Part shown: piece after piece, positions 8,405 through 16,879 of the stretch | How the letters are laid out: each line of letters opens with the position of its first letter | How positions within the stretch are numbered: the first letter of the stretch is position 1 | Assembly: GCF_037976825.1 (NCBI RefSeq) | Contig: NZ_CP150269.1 | Coordinates: forward strand, 2,369,501-2,433,500 | Length of the DNA: 64,000 nt | Source of the DNA: Paenibacillus sp. FSL K6-1330 | GTDB taxonomy: Bacteria > Bacillota > Bacilli > Paenibacillales > Paenibacillaceae | Reading direction: 5' to 3' | Notes under the pieces: model-generated | Databases searched by the model: none | What the model saw: the letters and a program-made list of their open reading frames with translations, nothing else | Told to the model about the DNA's origin: nothing | Position numbers and translations under genes: made by a program

Positions 8405-9187
8405 ATGAGACTGGACATCTATGATCATTTTCACAAGGATGAACGGGAATTTGTGGACCGGGCTTGGGAGTGGGTTGTCAATGCCGGACAATACCATGAA
8501 GCAAAACTGACGGATTTCCTGGACCCTCGGCAGCGATTCATTCTGGAATCGCTCGTGAATCGTCATCCGGATGTGCATGCCATGTTTGATGGTGGACATG
8601 CTGATGCAGAACGCGTGCGGGCGTTGATCGCTCCGGATTACCGAACGCTTGAAGGCGAGGATTTCAAGATGAAGGTGCTCAGCATCTCTTCCGGAGATCA
8701 GAAGTTTTTGGAGCTGGAGCATGGCGATTATATGGGTTCGATATTGGGTCTTGGCATTAAAAGATCGAAGATCGGTGACATCCATGTGCTCGCGGACGGC
8801 TGCCATGCGGTCGTTGCCGACGACATTAGCGCGTTCCTCCATCTGAATCTCAGCCAGGTCCACCGGGTGCATGTGATGACGGAACTGCTGCCGCTGGACA
8901 AGCTTCAGGTTGCCCGCACGAATTTTGAAACGATGGACATTACGGTATCTTCCATGAGACTCGACGGGATCGCCAGTGATGCATACCGCATCAGCCGTAC
9001 GAAAATCGTGGTGCCGATCAAGGCTGGCCGATGCCGCGTGAACTGGAAAGTGGAAGAGGATCCCTCAACGAATTTAAAAGAAGGCGATGTCGTTTCCATC
9101 CAAGGATTTGGGCGGTTTAAAGTTTTGGAGACAGGAAGCCTGACGAAAAAAGGGCGGTACCGTATCAAGGTTGGGAAATATGCCTGA
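8405..9187 (+). CDS. ylmH: S4 domain RNA-binding protein YlmH
   Basis: This 260-residue RNA-binding protein ends in an S4 domain (about residues 180-255: MRLDGIASDAYRISRTK..., GDVVSIQGFGRFKVLE). B. subtilis YlmH has been linked to rescue of stalled or split ribosomes and to division-gene neighbourhoods. The N-terminal region (YDHFHKDEREFVDRAWEWV..., FLDPRQRFILESLVNRHP) matches the YlmH family. The ATG is 9 nt after AGGTG. It is the last gene before a 172-bp gap and divIVA. Confidence 0.93.
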   Translation: MRLDIYDHFHKDEREFVDRAWEWVVNAGQYHEAKLTDFLDPRQRFILESLVNRHPDVHAMFDGGHADAERVRALIAPDYRTLEGEDFKMKVLSISSGDQKFLELEHGDYMGSILGLGIKRSKIGDIHVLADGCHAVVADDISAFLHLNLSQVHRVHVMTELLPLDKLQVARTNFETMDITVSSMRLDGIASDAYRISRTKIVVPIKAGRCRVNWKVEEDPSTNLKEGDVVSIQGFGRFKVLETGSLTKKGRYRIKVGKYA

Positions 9188-9359
9188 CCTTTGAAGGAAT
9201 TGCCGTTTTTTTGTCGAATGAGTACAAAGTAACATTCAAAATTACAATGGATTTACCGATAAATCGTAAATGACCGCTATTGTCTTCACGGACGGGTGGT
9301 TTGGCTAACACAGCGGATGAACCGTCCTGTAAGGCCCATATATTTAGGAGGTGCACACC

Positions 9360-9854
9360 ATGCCATTGACGCCGCTTGATATACATAACAAGGAATTTGC
9401 CCGTCGAATTCGGGGTTATGATGAGGACGAGGTCAACGAGTTTTTGGATCAGATTATTAAGGATTATGAAAGTGTGATCCGGGAGAACAAAGAGTTGGGT
9501 AACCAGCTTATGACGATGCAAGAAAGACTGGATCATTTTTCGAATATTGAGGAAACCTTGTCTAAGACCATCATTGTCGCTCAGGAGGCGGCGGATGAGC
9601 TGAAGAACAACGCGAAGAAGGAAGCTCAGCTGATCATTAAGGAATCCGAGAAGAATGCGGACCGGATCATTAACGATGCGCTAGGTAAATCCCGCAAAAT
9701 CGCGCTTGAGGTTGAAGAGCTGAAGAAGCAGGCTTCCATCTACCGCACCCGCTTCCGTTCCTTGGTTGAGGCGCAGCTGGAACTTTTGAAACAAGAAGGC
9801 TGGGAGACGCTGGAGAACCGTGAACCGAGTCTTGAACCTAAAGAGGTATACTAG
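9360..9854 (+). CDS. divIVA: Cell-pole/septum determinant DivIVA
   Basis: DivIVA is a coiled-coil protein that binds negatively curved membrane at poles and septa. It recruits MinCD-type proteins and, at sporulation, chromosome-anchoring factors. The product has 164 residues: a lipid-binding N-terminal domain (MPLTPLDIHNKEFARRIRGYDEDEVNEFLDQI) and then a long coiled coil. The ATG at 9360 follows AGGAGGTG by 6 nt; the GTG inside that ribosome-binding site at 9351 is rejected as a start. It is the last gene of the ylm run. A new promoter and T-box for ileS begin just downstream. Confidence 0.96.
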   Translation: MPLTPLDIHNKEFARRIRGYDEDEVNEFLDQIIKDYESVIRENKELGNQLMTMQERLDHFSNIEETLSKTIIVAQEAADELKNNAKKEAQLIIKESEKNADRIINDALGKSRKIALEVEELKKQASIYRTRFRSLVEAQLELLKQEGWETLENREPSLEPKEVY

Positions 9855-9867
9855 GCGGGTATCCGGT

Positions 9868-9896
9868 TGACTTTTCTCGCGAAAGAGTCTATAACT
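9868..9896 (+). promoter_or_regulatory. Sigma-A promoter of ileS
   Basis: TTGACT (9868-9873), a 17-bp spacer and TATAAC (9891-9896) form a near-consensus vegetative promoter. Transcription should start near 9903, just upstream of the T-box leader. Confidence 0.8.
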
Positions 9897-9903
9897 AATA
9901 ACA

Positions 9904-10218
9904 TATTGTTGATTTATACAAGAATTCGTTGATGGGAATAGTACGCGAAGGATCTGTCCCTCAGAGAGCCGGCAGTTGCTGAAAGCCCGGCGTTCAGACC
10001 AAGCAGAAGATCATCCCGGAGAAGTGAAGCTGAAGCGTGTAACCGCGTGCGTAAGCTGAACCGTCAGCCGAACGTTACATCGGACCTTGCCTATTACACA
10101 CAGGCATGGACATTGAGGTGTCGCTTGCGCAGGCTTTTTAGCGAAAAGTCGGTTAAGCGAAATTAGGGTGGTAACGCGAGAACAGGTTCTCGTCCCTTGG
10201 GGGATGAGGCCTTTTTTT
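9904..10218 (+). promoter_or_regulatory. T-box riboswitch, isoleucine type
   Basis: This leader lies between its own promoter and ileS and carries the T-box sequence AGGGTGGTAACGCG (10166-10179). Its TGGT bulge is complementary to the ACCA end of uncharged tRNA. An isoleucine specifier ATC (10010-10012, or the adjacent 10013-10015) sits in the expected position on the 3' side of Stem I. The competing terminator has the stem CTCGTCCC / GGGATGAG (10189-10208) and a T-run at 10212-10218. Uncharged tRNA-Ile is expected to stabilise the antiterminator and switch on ileS. One base deviates from the commonest T-box consensus (AAC for ACC). Confidence 0.93.
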
Positions 10219-10261
10219 ATTTTCACAGAACTTTACGAAAAAGGGCGAAAGGAAGATCTGC

Positions 10262-13200
10262 ATGAACAAAGTAGATGTCAAGGAGAAGGCGCGGGCAAGA
10301 GAACTGCGCATCTTGAACAAATGGAACGAGGAGAATACGTTCAAGAAATCAATCGAGCTGCGGGCCGGCAAGCCGAACTATGTATTCTACGAAGGTCCCC
10401 CAACCGCAAACGGCGCGCCCCATATCGGTCATGTGCTCGGCCGGGTTATCAAGGATTTTGTGGGCCGTTATCAGACGATGAAAGGCTTCCATGTCGTTCG
10501 GAAAGCGGGCTGGGATACGCACGGACTTCCGGTGGAGCTTGGCGTAGAGAAGCAGCTTGGCATTTCCGGCAAGCAGGAGATCGAGAATTATGGCGTTGAA
10601 GCTTTTATCAAAAAGTGTAAATCCAGCGTATTTGAATATGAGCATAAATGGCGCGAGCTGACTGAAGCGATCGCTTATTGGACCGATCTGGATCATCCGT
10701 ACATCACGCTCGAGAACAACTATATCGAGAGCGTATGGAACATTTTGGCGACGATTCATGATAAAGGCCTTCTGTATCGTGGTCACCGCGTAAGCCCATA
10801 CTGCCCTTGCTGTCAGACCACGCTCAGCTCCCACGAAGTGGCACAGGGTTATGAGGATGTTAAAGACCTTAGTGCAACGGCGAAATTTAAGCTGCATGAC
10901 AGCGGAGAGTATGTACTGGCATGGACGACGACGCCTTGGACGCTTCCGTCCCACGTAGCACTGGCCGTTAATCCGGATATGGATTATGCCCGCGTCGAGC
11001 AGGAGGATGGCATCTATATCGTGGCTAAGAATCTGGTAGAGGATGTCATGAAGGGCGACTTTACCGTTCTATCGACGCTGAAAGGTTCTGAACTGGTCGG
11101 CAAGACTTACGATCCTCCGTTCCCGTATGTACAAGCGGAGAAAGTAAATCTCATCGTCGGCGCATCCTTTGTTACCGATGCAAGCGGTACGGGGATTGTA
11201 CACATGGCGCCTGCACACGGTGAAGATGACTATCGCGTGTGCCGCGAGAATGGCATCAGCTTCGTGAGTGTCGTGAACGGCCAAGGCCGTTACACCGATG
11301 AAGTGACGGATTTTGCCGGACGCTTTGTCAAGGATTGCGATCTGGACATTGTGAAGGCATTGTCTGAAAAAGGACTGCTGTACAGCAAGGAGAAATACGA
11401 GCACAGCTATCCATTCTGCTGGCGCTGTAAGTCCCCTCTGCTCTATTATGCAATGGAGAGCTGGTTTATCGAAACGACAGCGGTTAAGGATCAACTAATC
11501 GCGAACAACAATGAGGTAACCTGGTATCCGGGCCATGTGCGCGACGGCCGCTTCGGCAAATTCCTTGAAGATCTGGTCGATTGGAACATCAGTCGAAACC
11601 GTTATTGGGGAACGCCGCTCAATGTATGGGTCTGCGATTCTTGTGAAGGACAATTCTCGCCGCACAGCATTGCGGAGCTTCGCGCCAACGCGGTAGGTGA
11701 GGTAGCGGAGGATCTGGAGCTGCATAAACCTTATGTGGATGATGTGAAAGTGAAATGCCCTCACTGTGAAGGCGGCGTGATGGAGCGGACCTCGGAAGTT
11801 ATCGACGTATGGTTTGACAGCGGATCGATGCCGTATGCGCAATACCATTATCCGTTCGAGGACAAGGAGAAATTCGAACAGCAGTATCCTGCCGATATGA
11901 TCTGCGAAGGGATTGACCAGACGCGCGGCTGGTTCTACAGCTTGCTCGCCGTATCGACGCTCTTCACGGGTAAGGCGCCATATAAAGCGGTTATGGCCAC
12001 AGGTCATATTCTTGATGAGAACGGACAGAAGATGTCCAAATCCAAAGGCAACGTCATCGATCCTTGGGAAATCATCGAAGAGTACGGCACGGATGCGTTC
12101 CGTTGGGCGCTGCTGGCTGACAGTGCGCCATGGAACAGCAAACGCTTCTCGAAGGGAATTGTTGGCGAAGCCAAATCCAAGGTTGTGGATACGCTGGTCA
12201 ATACTCATGCATTCCTGACGCTGTATGCCGGTATTGACGGCTATGATCCGAAGAAGCATGAGTTCAAGGGATCGGACCATAAGCTGGACCGCTGGATTCT
12301 GTCCCGCCTGAACAGCTTAATTCAAGTGGTTGACAAGGGATTGGCTGTGAATGATTTCCTGAATGCGGCAAAAGCAATCGAAGCTTATGTGGATGAGCTG
12401 AGCAACTGGTATATCCGCCGTTCGCGTGACCGTTTCTGGGGCAGCGGACTCGGAGAAGATAAGCTGGCGGCTTATGGAACGCTTACCCATGTGCTGCTGA
12501 CCCTCTCCAAGCTGATGGCTCCATTCACGCCGATGCTGTCTGAAGACATTTTCGTGAATTTGGGTGGAGGAGAAAGCGTGCATCTGGCCGACTTCCCGCA
12601 AGCCGACGAAGCATTGATCGACAAGGCGCTTGAGCAGGACATGGAGACGGCAAGACAGATTGTAGAGCTCGCGCGCAACGTCCGCAACGAGACAGGGATC
12701 AAAACGCGTCAGCCGCTGTCTGAGCTGATTGTGTCGATGGATCGTGAGTTCGATCTTTCCGGTTATCAAGACATCATCAAGGATGAGATTAATGTCAAAA
12801 TGATTGAGGTGGAGACCAGCGATAGTGGTTTCGTCGATTTTACACTCAAAATGAACCTGAAGGTCGCAGGCAAGAAATACGGTAAAAATATCGGTTTCCT
12901 GCAAGGGTTCCTGAAAGGCATGAGCAGTGACGAGACCCGCAAGGTGGTGCAAACGGGCGGCGTGAACGTTACTTCGCCGGAAGGTGAAGAATTACAGATC
13001 ACGTCCGAAGAGCTGCTGGTGGAGAAGAAGGCGAAGGAAGGTTTCGCATCTGCTTCAGGTTATGGTTTAACCGTGGCGCTCAATACAGACATCACGCCAG
13101 AGCTGGAGCAAGAAGGCTGGGTTCGCGAAGTCGTGCGTGCCGTACAGGATACGCGGAAGAAGCTGGACCTTCCGATCGAGAAGCGGGTCAATCTGACCCT

Positions 13201-13351
13201 GGATACAGATGATGAGCTTACAGTTGCGATCACTGCATTTGAAGATGTGCTGCGCGAGAATGTCCTGGTTAACGAATTGCAATTCGGACAAAGCGAAGGC
13301 ATGGAGCGGGTTGAGCTTGGTGGCAAAACCATTGGCATCCAAATCGCATAA
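10262..13351 (+). CDS. ileS: Isoleucyl-tRNA synthetase, eukaryote-like type 2 (IleRS2)
   Basis: This enzyme charges tRNA-Ile. The class Ia signature HIGH lies at residues 54-57 (in GPPTANGAPHIGHV) and KMSKS at 590-594. The length of 1029 residues and the context GPPTANGxPHIGH, VKAGWDTHGLPVE-type and DLDHPYITLENNYIES place it with IleRS2, the long eukaryote-like form. The shorter IleRS1 of B. subtilis has GPPYANGDIHMGH and about 920 residues. Between the motifs lie the CP1 editing domain (TTPWTLPSHVALAVNPD, THMAPAHGEDD-like VHMAPAHGEDDYRV) and cysteine pairs (CPCCQ, CDSCEG, CPHCEG). IleRS2 enzymes are known to be intrinsically less sensitive to mupirocin; that this holds here is inference. Confidence 0.96.
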   Translation: MNKVDVKEKARARELRILNKWNEENTFKKSIELRAGKPNYVFYEGPPTANGAPHIGHVLGRVIKDFVGRYQTMKGFHVVRKAGWDTHGLPVELGVEKQLGISGKQEIENYGVEAFIKKCKSSVFEYEHKWRELTEAIAYWTDLDHPYITLENNYIESVWNILATIHDKGLLYRGHRVSPYCPCCQTTLSSHEVAQGYEDVKDLSATAKFKLHDSGEYVLAWTTTPWTLPSHVALAVNPDMDYARVEQEDGIYIVAKNLVEDVMKGDFTVLSTLKGSELVGKTYDPPFPYVQAEKVNLIVGASFVTDASGTGIVHMAPAHGEDDYRVCRENGISFVSVVNGQGRYTDEVTDFAGRFVKDCDLDIVKALSEKGLLYSKEKYEHSYPFCWRCKSPLLYYAMESWFIETTAVKDQLIANNNEVTWYPGHVRDGRFGKFLEDLVDWNISRNRYWGTPLNVWVCDSCEGQFSPHSIAELRANAVGEVAEDLELHKPYVDDVKVKCPHCEGGVMERTSEVIDVWFDSGSMPYAQYHYPFEDKEKFEQQYPADMICEGIDQTRGWFYSLLAVSTLFTGKAPYKAVMATGHILDENGQKMSKSKGNVIDPWEIIEEYGTDAFRWALLADSAPWNSKRFSKGIVGEAKSKVVDTLVNTHAFLTLYAGIDGYDPKKHEFKGSDHKLDRWILSRLNSLIQVVDKGLAVNDFLNAAKAIEAYVDELSNWYIRRSRDRFWGSGLGEDKLAAYGTLTHVLLTLSKLMAPFTPMLSEDIFVNLGGGESVHLADFPQADEALIDKALEQDMETARQIVELARNVRNETGIKTRQPLSELIVSMDREFDLSGYQDIIKDEINVKMIEVETSDSGFVDFTLKMNLKVAGKKYGKNIGFLQGFLKGMSSDETRKVVQTGGVNVTSPEGEELQITSEELLVEKKAKEGFASASGYGLTVALNTDITPELEQEGWVREVVRAVQDTRKKLDLPIEKRVNLTLDTDDELTVAITAFEDVLRENVLVNELQFGQSEGMERVELGGKTIGIQIA

Positions 13352-13371
13352 GTAATAAATTGGTTATATAC

Positions 13372-13407
13372 AACACTGCCCTTATCTACAAGGGGCAGTG
13401 TTTTTTT
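13372..13407 (+). terminator. Intrinsic terminator after ileS
   Basis: Ten-base-pair stem aacactgccc / gggcagtgtt with an 11-nt loop and seven T, 20 bp after the ileS stop. Confidence 0.9.
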
Positions 13408-13594
13408 CGTGTTCAAAAAAGTATCGGTTTTCGACAAGGTGATTCTCACGAACGAATGGGATTCTTCCAATTGATGCATAATAATCAGCGAAATCAAAAG
13501 TAATGATAAACAGGCTGCGACCACACATGGTGATGGAGCTGCTCTTGATCTCATTTATTTGATGTCGATTAGTTTAGGCAAAGGGGCGGTGGAC

Positions 13595-13942
13595 ATGGCG
13601 GAGAAGCCGGATGCTGGGGTGTCAACTGAACAAAAAAAGCCGTTGGAGGATGAGCAGGACCAATTGAGCGCCATACACCGCATGACCACGGACATTGCAG
13701 AGCAGCTGGAGAAGGCCCGAATCGCTGAATACACCCAGCTGCTGAACCGCCCATGGAAATTGATATGGACCAATCTGCTGGCCGGGTCGGCCCGGGGTGT
13801 GGGAATCGCGATTGGCTTTACCTTTTTTGCGGCGACCATTATATACGTCCTGCAGGCGCTTGGCGCGTTGAACTTGCCAATTATCGGCGACTACATTGCG
13901 GATATTGTTCGGATCGTTCAGCGTCAGCTTGAACTAACGTGA
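13595..13942 (+). CDS. DUF5665 domain protein (small membrane protein)
   Basis: A 115-residue protein with a charged N-terminus, a conserved central block (MTTDIAEQLEKARIAEYTQLLNRPWKLIWTNLLAGSARGVG) and one strong membrane segment (GVGIAIGFTFFAATIIYVLQAL), followed by a short amphipathic tail. This pattern fits the DUF5665 family, whose function is unknown. The ATG at 13595 is 8 nt after AAGGGG; the in-frame ATG at 13559 lacks a ribosome-binding site. It stands alone between the ileS terminator and the convergent zinc-finger gene. A hairpin (ccggcagca / tgctgccgg, 13958-13990) between the two genes may serve both as a weak terminator. Confidence 0.8.
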   Translation: MAEKPDAGVSTEQKKPLEDEQDQLSAIHRMTTDIAEQLEKARIAEYTQLLNRPWKLIWTNLLAGSARGVGIAIGFTFFAATIIYVLQALGALNLPIIGDYIADIVRIVQRQLELT

Positions 13943-14004
13943 GTTTGTATGTAATGCCCGGCAGCACTGCATCCAATTTTATGCTGCCGGTCGTAAAGAC
14001 TTAT

Positions 14005-14745
14005 TTAACTTAAAGATTCATCATCAGGGTCGGCATGGGGATCCAGCAGGTAACTTCCTTCGCCCCGGTTTAGGTAATCGATATATTGCGGACTTCGAAC
14101 AATAAACACTTCGGAGCCATCGATATTGGTTGCAACGAAATTTTCATACACTTCAACAAATCCGCCTTGATCATCGCCATTCTCGATATCCATCTCGTTA
14201 TAGCTGTCAATTTCGTTGCCTTCCGCCAGAGCAGGGGAATTGGAGCTACCCCAGCTTTCAACGATCTGCCAGGCGTCCTCGCCGTCAAACGCAGCATACT
14301 CGTGCTCATCCATACTGGATTTTCCAAAAGCGGGAGCAAGGACTTCCTCCTCAACCGGACGATCACGGGAGACTCGTTGACGAGGCGTGTCTTTTATACA
14401 ATATTGCGTATCCGGGAGAACCTCCAACCGCTCGTACGGAATCGGCTGGCCGCAGGTAAGGCACACACCGTAACGGCCGTGATGAATCGCTTCAAGCGAA
14501 AAAATAACTCGCTGCAGCTCCTGATCCACCCTATCCTGAAGGGCGAGGTCTTTTCCTCTTTCAAACATCTCGCTTGCCAAGTCCCCAGGGTGATTATCAA
14601 TATGGGACAGCTCGCCGGTCATATCTCGCTCCGATTCCCCCAGCCCATGTTGGTCGTTATATACCATGCGCCGTTCAAGCTCAACCTTTCGATCCATCAG
14701 CTTTTGTTGTAAATTATTGAGTTGCTCCTGAGTTAGATGCGACAT
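14005..14745 (-). CDS. TraR/DksA-type zinc-finger protein (YteA/YlyA-like)
   Basis: A 246-residue protein on the reverse strand. Residues 1-90 are a helical hairpin (HLTQEQLNNLQQKLMDRKVELERRM..., SHIDNHPGDLASEMFERGKDLAL). A DksA-type finger follows (YGVCLTCGQPIPYERLEVLPDTQYCIKD). The Cys set is incomplete, with three of the four classical positions. A long acidic C-terminal region completes it. B. subtilis carries a DksA-like gene (ylyA) at the same place, between ileS and lspA; that relative binds RNA polymerase and affects late sporulation promoters. Length and sequence resemble the YteA sporulation-protein family. Its reverse orientation relative to ileS and lspA is notable. Confidence 0.88.
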   Translation of the reverse strand: MSHLTQEQLNNLQQKLMDRKVELERRMVYNDQHGLGESERDMTGELSHIDNHPGDLASEMFERGKDLALQDRVDQELQRVIFSLEAIHHGRYGVCLTCGQPIPYERLEVLPDTQYCIKDTPRQRVSRDRPVEEEVLAPAFGKSSMDEHEYAAFDGEDAWQIVESWGSSNSPALAEGNEIDSYNEMDIENGDDQGGFVEVYENFVATNIDGSEVFIVRSPQYIDYLNRGEGSYLLDPHADPDDESLS

Positions 14746-14954
14746 GTCAGGCTCCTTTCATGGTCCGAAGTTGACCTTCTGGTTCATATGTATAGAGTGC
14801 ACCCATTGAGATGGTTTTACTGACGGAAAATGTTCTCGCCACTGGACAGGAATGGACGGTTTCTGAGCCGCTGTGCTACAATAAGACGAGTTACTGACCG
14901 ATCAGCGAAGTGATCGCGAGATTGGAGAAGACAAGAACGGAGTGACATAAACAA

Positions 14955-15455
14955 GTGGTGTATTATTTGATTGCATTTGTTTTATTTCTTATCGATCAGG
15001 GAACCAAGTACTTGATTGCCTCGAAGCTGGAGCTTTATGAACAGATCCCTGTGATCGGAGACTTCTTCCTGATTACCTCGAGCCGAAACCGGGGAGCCGC
15101 GTTTGGCATACTGCAGGATCAATTATGGTTCTTCATAGTGGTGACGCTAATCGTTGTGGGCGGGATTGTCTGGTACCTGCGGAAGGTATCGAAAGAAGGA
15201 CGTAAGCTGCTGCCTACGGCTCTTGCGCTTGTACTTGGCGGGGCAATTGGGAACTTCATCGATCGGTTGGTGATGGGAGAGGTTGTCGATTTCCTGCAAT
15301 TTAATTTTGGCAGCTACACATTCCCGATTTTTAATATTGCCGATTCTTGTATTGTCATCGGTGTGGGATTGATCATATTGGATACGCTTCTGGAAGGAAG
15401 ACGCGAGAAGATACAGACAACAAGTGAAGTTTCTGGCACAGAAGGGAATGAATAA
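14955..15455 (+). CDS. lspA: Lipoprotein signal peptidase II
   Basis: LspA is the integral membrane aspartic peptidase that removes signal peptides from prolipoproteins. The 166-residue product has four hydrophobic helices. The catalytic Asp residues lie in GNFIDRLVMGEVVDFL and FNIADSCIVIGVGLII, and the family box SRNRGAAFGIL is present. The start is GTG at 14955, and the candidate ribosome-binding site (CGGAGTG) is about 11 nt upstream. The stop overlaps the start of rluD by one base (TAATG). Its substrates here would include the sugar-binding lipoprotein encoded at 46795. Confidence 0.95.
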   Translation: MVYYLIAFVLFLIDQGTKYLIASKLELYEQIPVIGDFFLITSSRNRGAAFGILQDQLWFFIVVTLIVVGGIVWYLRKVSKEGRKLLPTALALVLGGAIGNFIDRLVMGEVVDFLQFNFGSYTFPIFNIADSCIVIGVGLIILDTLLEGRREKIQTTSEVSGTEGNE

Positions 15456-16426
15456 TGTTGCAAGACGGTATGGATACAGATACGGAATGGACAGGCGAAA
15501 CAGGGCACGAATCCGAAACCTATGAGTGGACGGTGGATGCAGAATCCGCCAAAACCCGTATAGATAAATACATAACAGAGAACCTCGGTGAGAATGTTTC
15601 ACGCTCCCAGGTGCAGTTATGGATTACCGATGGACATGTCATCGTTAATGAAGGTCCGGTTAAGTCTAATTACAAAGTGAGTCAGGGTGACCGCATCCTG
15701 CTGAAGGTTCCTGACCCATCGGCAGTAGAGATTATTCCGGAGGACATCCCGCTAGAGATCGCGTTTGAAGATGCAGACGTCATTGTTGTGAACAAGCCAA
15801 GAGGGATGGTTGTTCATCCGGCTCCTGGTCATTCCTCGGGCACTCTTGTGAACGCATTAATGTTTCACTGCAAGGATTTGTCAGGCATTAACGGTGAACT
15901 CCGGCCTGGCATCGTGCATCGGATTGATAAAGATACAACGGGTCTTATTATGGCAGCGAAGAATGATAAAGCTCATGCTTCTCTTGCGGCTCAGTTGAAG
16001 GATCACAGCGTGAACCGTCGTTATCTGGCTTTGGTTCATGGCAATATGAGTCATGATCAAGGGACCGTTGACGCGCCAATCGGGCGGGATGCACATGATC
16101 GTAAATTGTATACGGTCACGGACCGGAACAGCAAGCATGCGGTAACCCATTTTACCGTCATAGAACGCTTCGGCGATTACACTCTTCTTGAGCTGAAGCT
16201 GGAGACTGGGCGTACGCATCAAATCCGCGTGCATATGAAGTATATCGGCCATCCTCTCGTGGGCGATCCCGTATACGGCAAGAGCAAGGGCATAAAATTG
16301 GACGGCCAAGCCCTTCACGCAGCCGTTTTGGGTTTTGTCCATCCTTCGAGTGGTGAGTATATGGAGTATTCGGCGCCGATGCCGAATGATATGGAAGAAC
16401 TTTTGACGATTCTAAGGGGCCGCTAG
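15455..16426 (+). CDS. rluD: RluA/RluD family pseudouridine synthase (YlyB)
   Basis: This enzyme isomerises uridine to pseudouridine in 23S rRNA. It has an N-terminal S4 domain (TRIDKYITENLGENVSRSQVQLWI) and a catalytic domain with the catalytic Asp at about residue 158 in HRIDKDTTGLIM. The motif EDADVIVVNKPRGMVVHPAPG and the C-terminal TGRTHQIRVHMKYIGHPLVGDPVYG are diagnostic. The 323-residue length is usual. Translation is coupled to lspA through TAATG overlap. The stop codon lies inside a predicted terminator hairpin. Confidence 0.95.
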   Translation: MLQDGMDTDTEWTGETGHESETYEWTVDAESAKTRIDKYITENLGENVSRSQVQLWITDGHVIVNEGPVKSNYKVSQGDRILLKVPDPSAVEIIPEDIPLEIAFEDADVIVVNKPRGMVVHPAPGHSSGTLVNALMFHCKDLSGINGELRPGIVHRIDKDTTGLIMAAKNDKAHASLAAQLKDHSVNRRYLALVHGNMSHDQGTVDAPIGRDAHDRKLYTVTDRNSKHAVTHFTVIERFGDYTLLELKLETGRTHQIRVHMKYIGHPLVGDPVYGKSKGIKLDGQALHAAVLGFVHPSSGEYMEYSAPMPNDMEELLTILRGR

Positions 16427-16437
16427 CGGTTCCTTTT
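16414..16437 (+). terminator. Terminator overlapping the rluD stop codon
   Basis: aaggggccgct / agcggttcctt can form an 11-bp stem with two G-U pairs and a T-run directly after. The TAG stop (16424-16426) is inside the stem. The tight turn makes it less certain than the hairpin that follows. Confidence 0.45.
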
Positions 16438-16491
16438 TGCATTTATATGTTTTGGGGTCACCGCAAAGTATTTGGAGTAAGTATCGAAGCA

Positions 16492-16519
16492 TAGGCTCCA
16501 CTTTGTGGGGCTATTTTTC
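16492..16519 (+). terminator. Second terminator after rluD
   Basis: atag(g)ctccac / gtggggctat forms a hairpin with one bulged base and a 3-nt loop, followed by TTTTT. It insulates the leader-ORF/ABC-F unit from rluD. Confidence 0.6.
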
Positions 16520-16549
16520 TTGCCATTCCATCCCGGGATATGTTATAGT
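16520..16549 (+). promoter_or_regulatory. Extended -10 promoter of the leader ORF/ABC-F unit
   Basis: TTGCCA (16520-16525), an 18-bp spacer and TATAGT (16544-16549) preceded by TGT give a good sigma-A promoter with an extended -10. Transcription would start near 16556, about 10 nt before a strong ribosome-binding site. Confidence 0.65.
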
Positions 16550-16581
16550 GACGATAACTTTTGATGAAGGAGGTGAGCAGG

Positions 16582-16737
16582 ATGAATATCGAGATGGTTA
16601 ACAACCGTATTAGCCAGCTGCCTTTAGCTATGGCTGGCATTGTTCATGCATTTCTCTACAACGGGAGAGGTCTGTCCAATTTTACCAATACGGTTTGTAC
16701 CATCGCGAGAAGTCACCTGCCTGCCTGCACGGATTAA
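16582..16737 (+). CDS. Putative 51-residue leader peptide upstream of ABC-F gene
   Basis: A short ORF starting ATG AAT ATC with a textbook ribosome-binding site (GAAGGAGGTGAG, ending about 4 nt upstream) just after a good promoter. The predicted peptide begins MNIEMVNNRISQLPLAMAGI and ends TARSHLPACTD-like (IARSHLPACTD). I recognise no domain. Its TAA stop is the first base triplet of a perfect 8-bp hairpin (16735-16752), and a strong intrinsic terminator follows before the ABC-F gene. This order (promoter, short ORF, terminator, ABC-F gene) is the layout of ribosome-mediated attenuation in known antibiotic-inducible ABC-F genes. That it works so here is inference. Confidence 0.55.
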   Translation: MNIEMVNNRISQLPLAMAGIVHAFLYNGRGLSNFTNTVCTIARSHLPACTD

Positions 16738-16796
16738 GCCTATCTAGGCTTACAATTCTTGAAGGGTCCGCGGAGCTTGCTCTGTGGGCCCTTTTT
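16735..16796 (+). terminator. Attenuator-like hairpin pair before ABC-F gene
   Basis: taagccta / taggctta (16735-16742 with 16745-16752) is a perfect 8-bp hairpin starting at the leader stop codon. It is followed by aagggtccgcggag / ctctgtgggccctt (16762-16775 with 16780-16793), a 14-bp stem with three G-U pairs and a T-run. The latter is a convincing intrinsic terminator lying 84 bp upstream of the ABC-F start codon, so transcription into the gene would need antitermination. Confidence 0.75.
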
Positions 16797-16879
16797 GCGT
16801 TTGCAGTCCGGGTCTTCTCCCTAATCTATACGCTCTTCGAACAGGTTGAATGTTCGCAGCATACAGGAGGAAACCTAGA

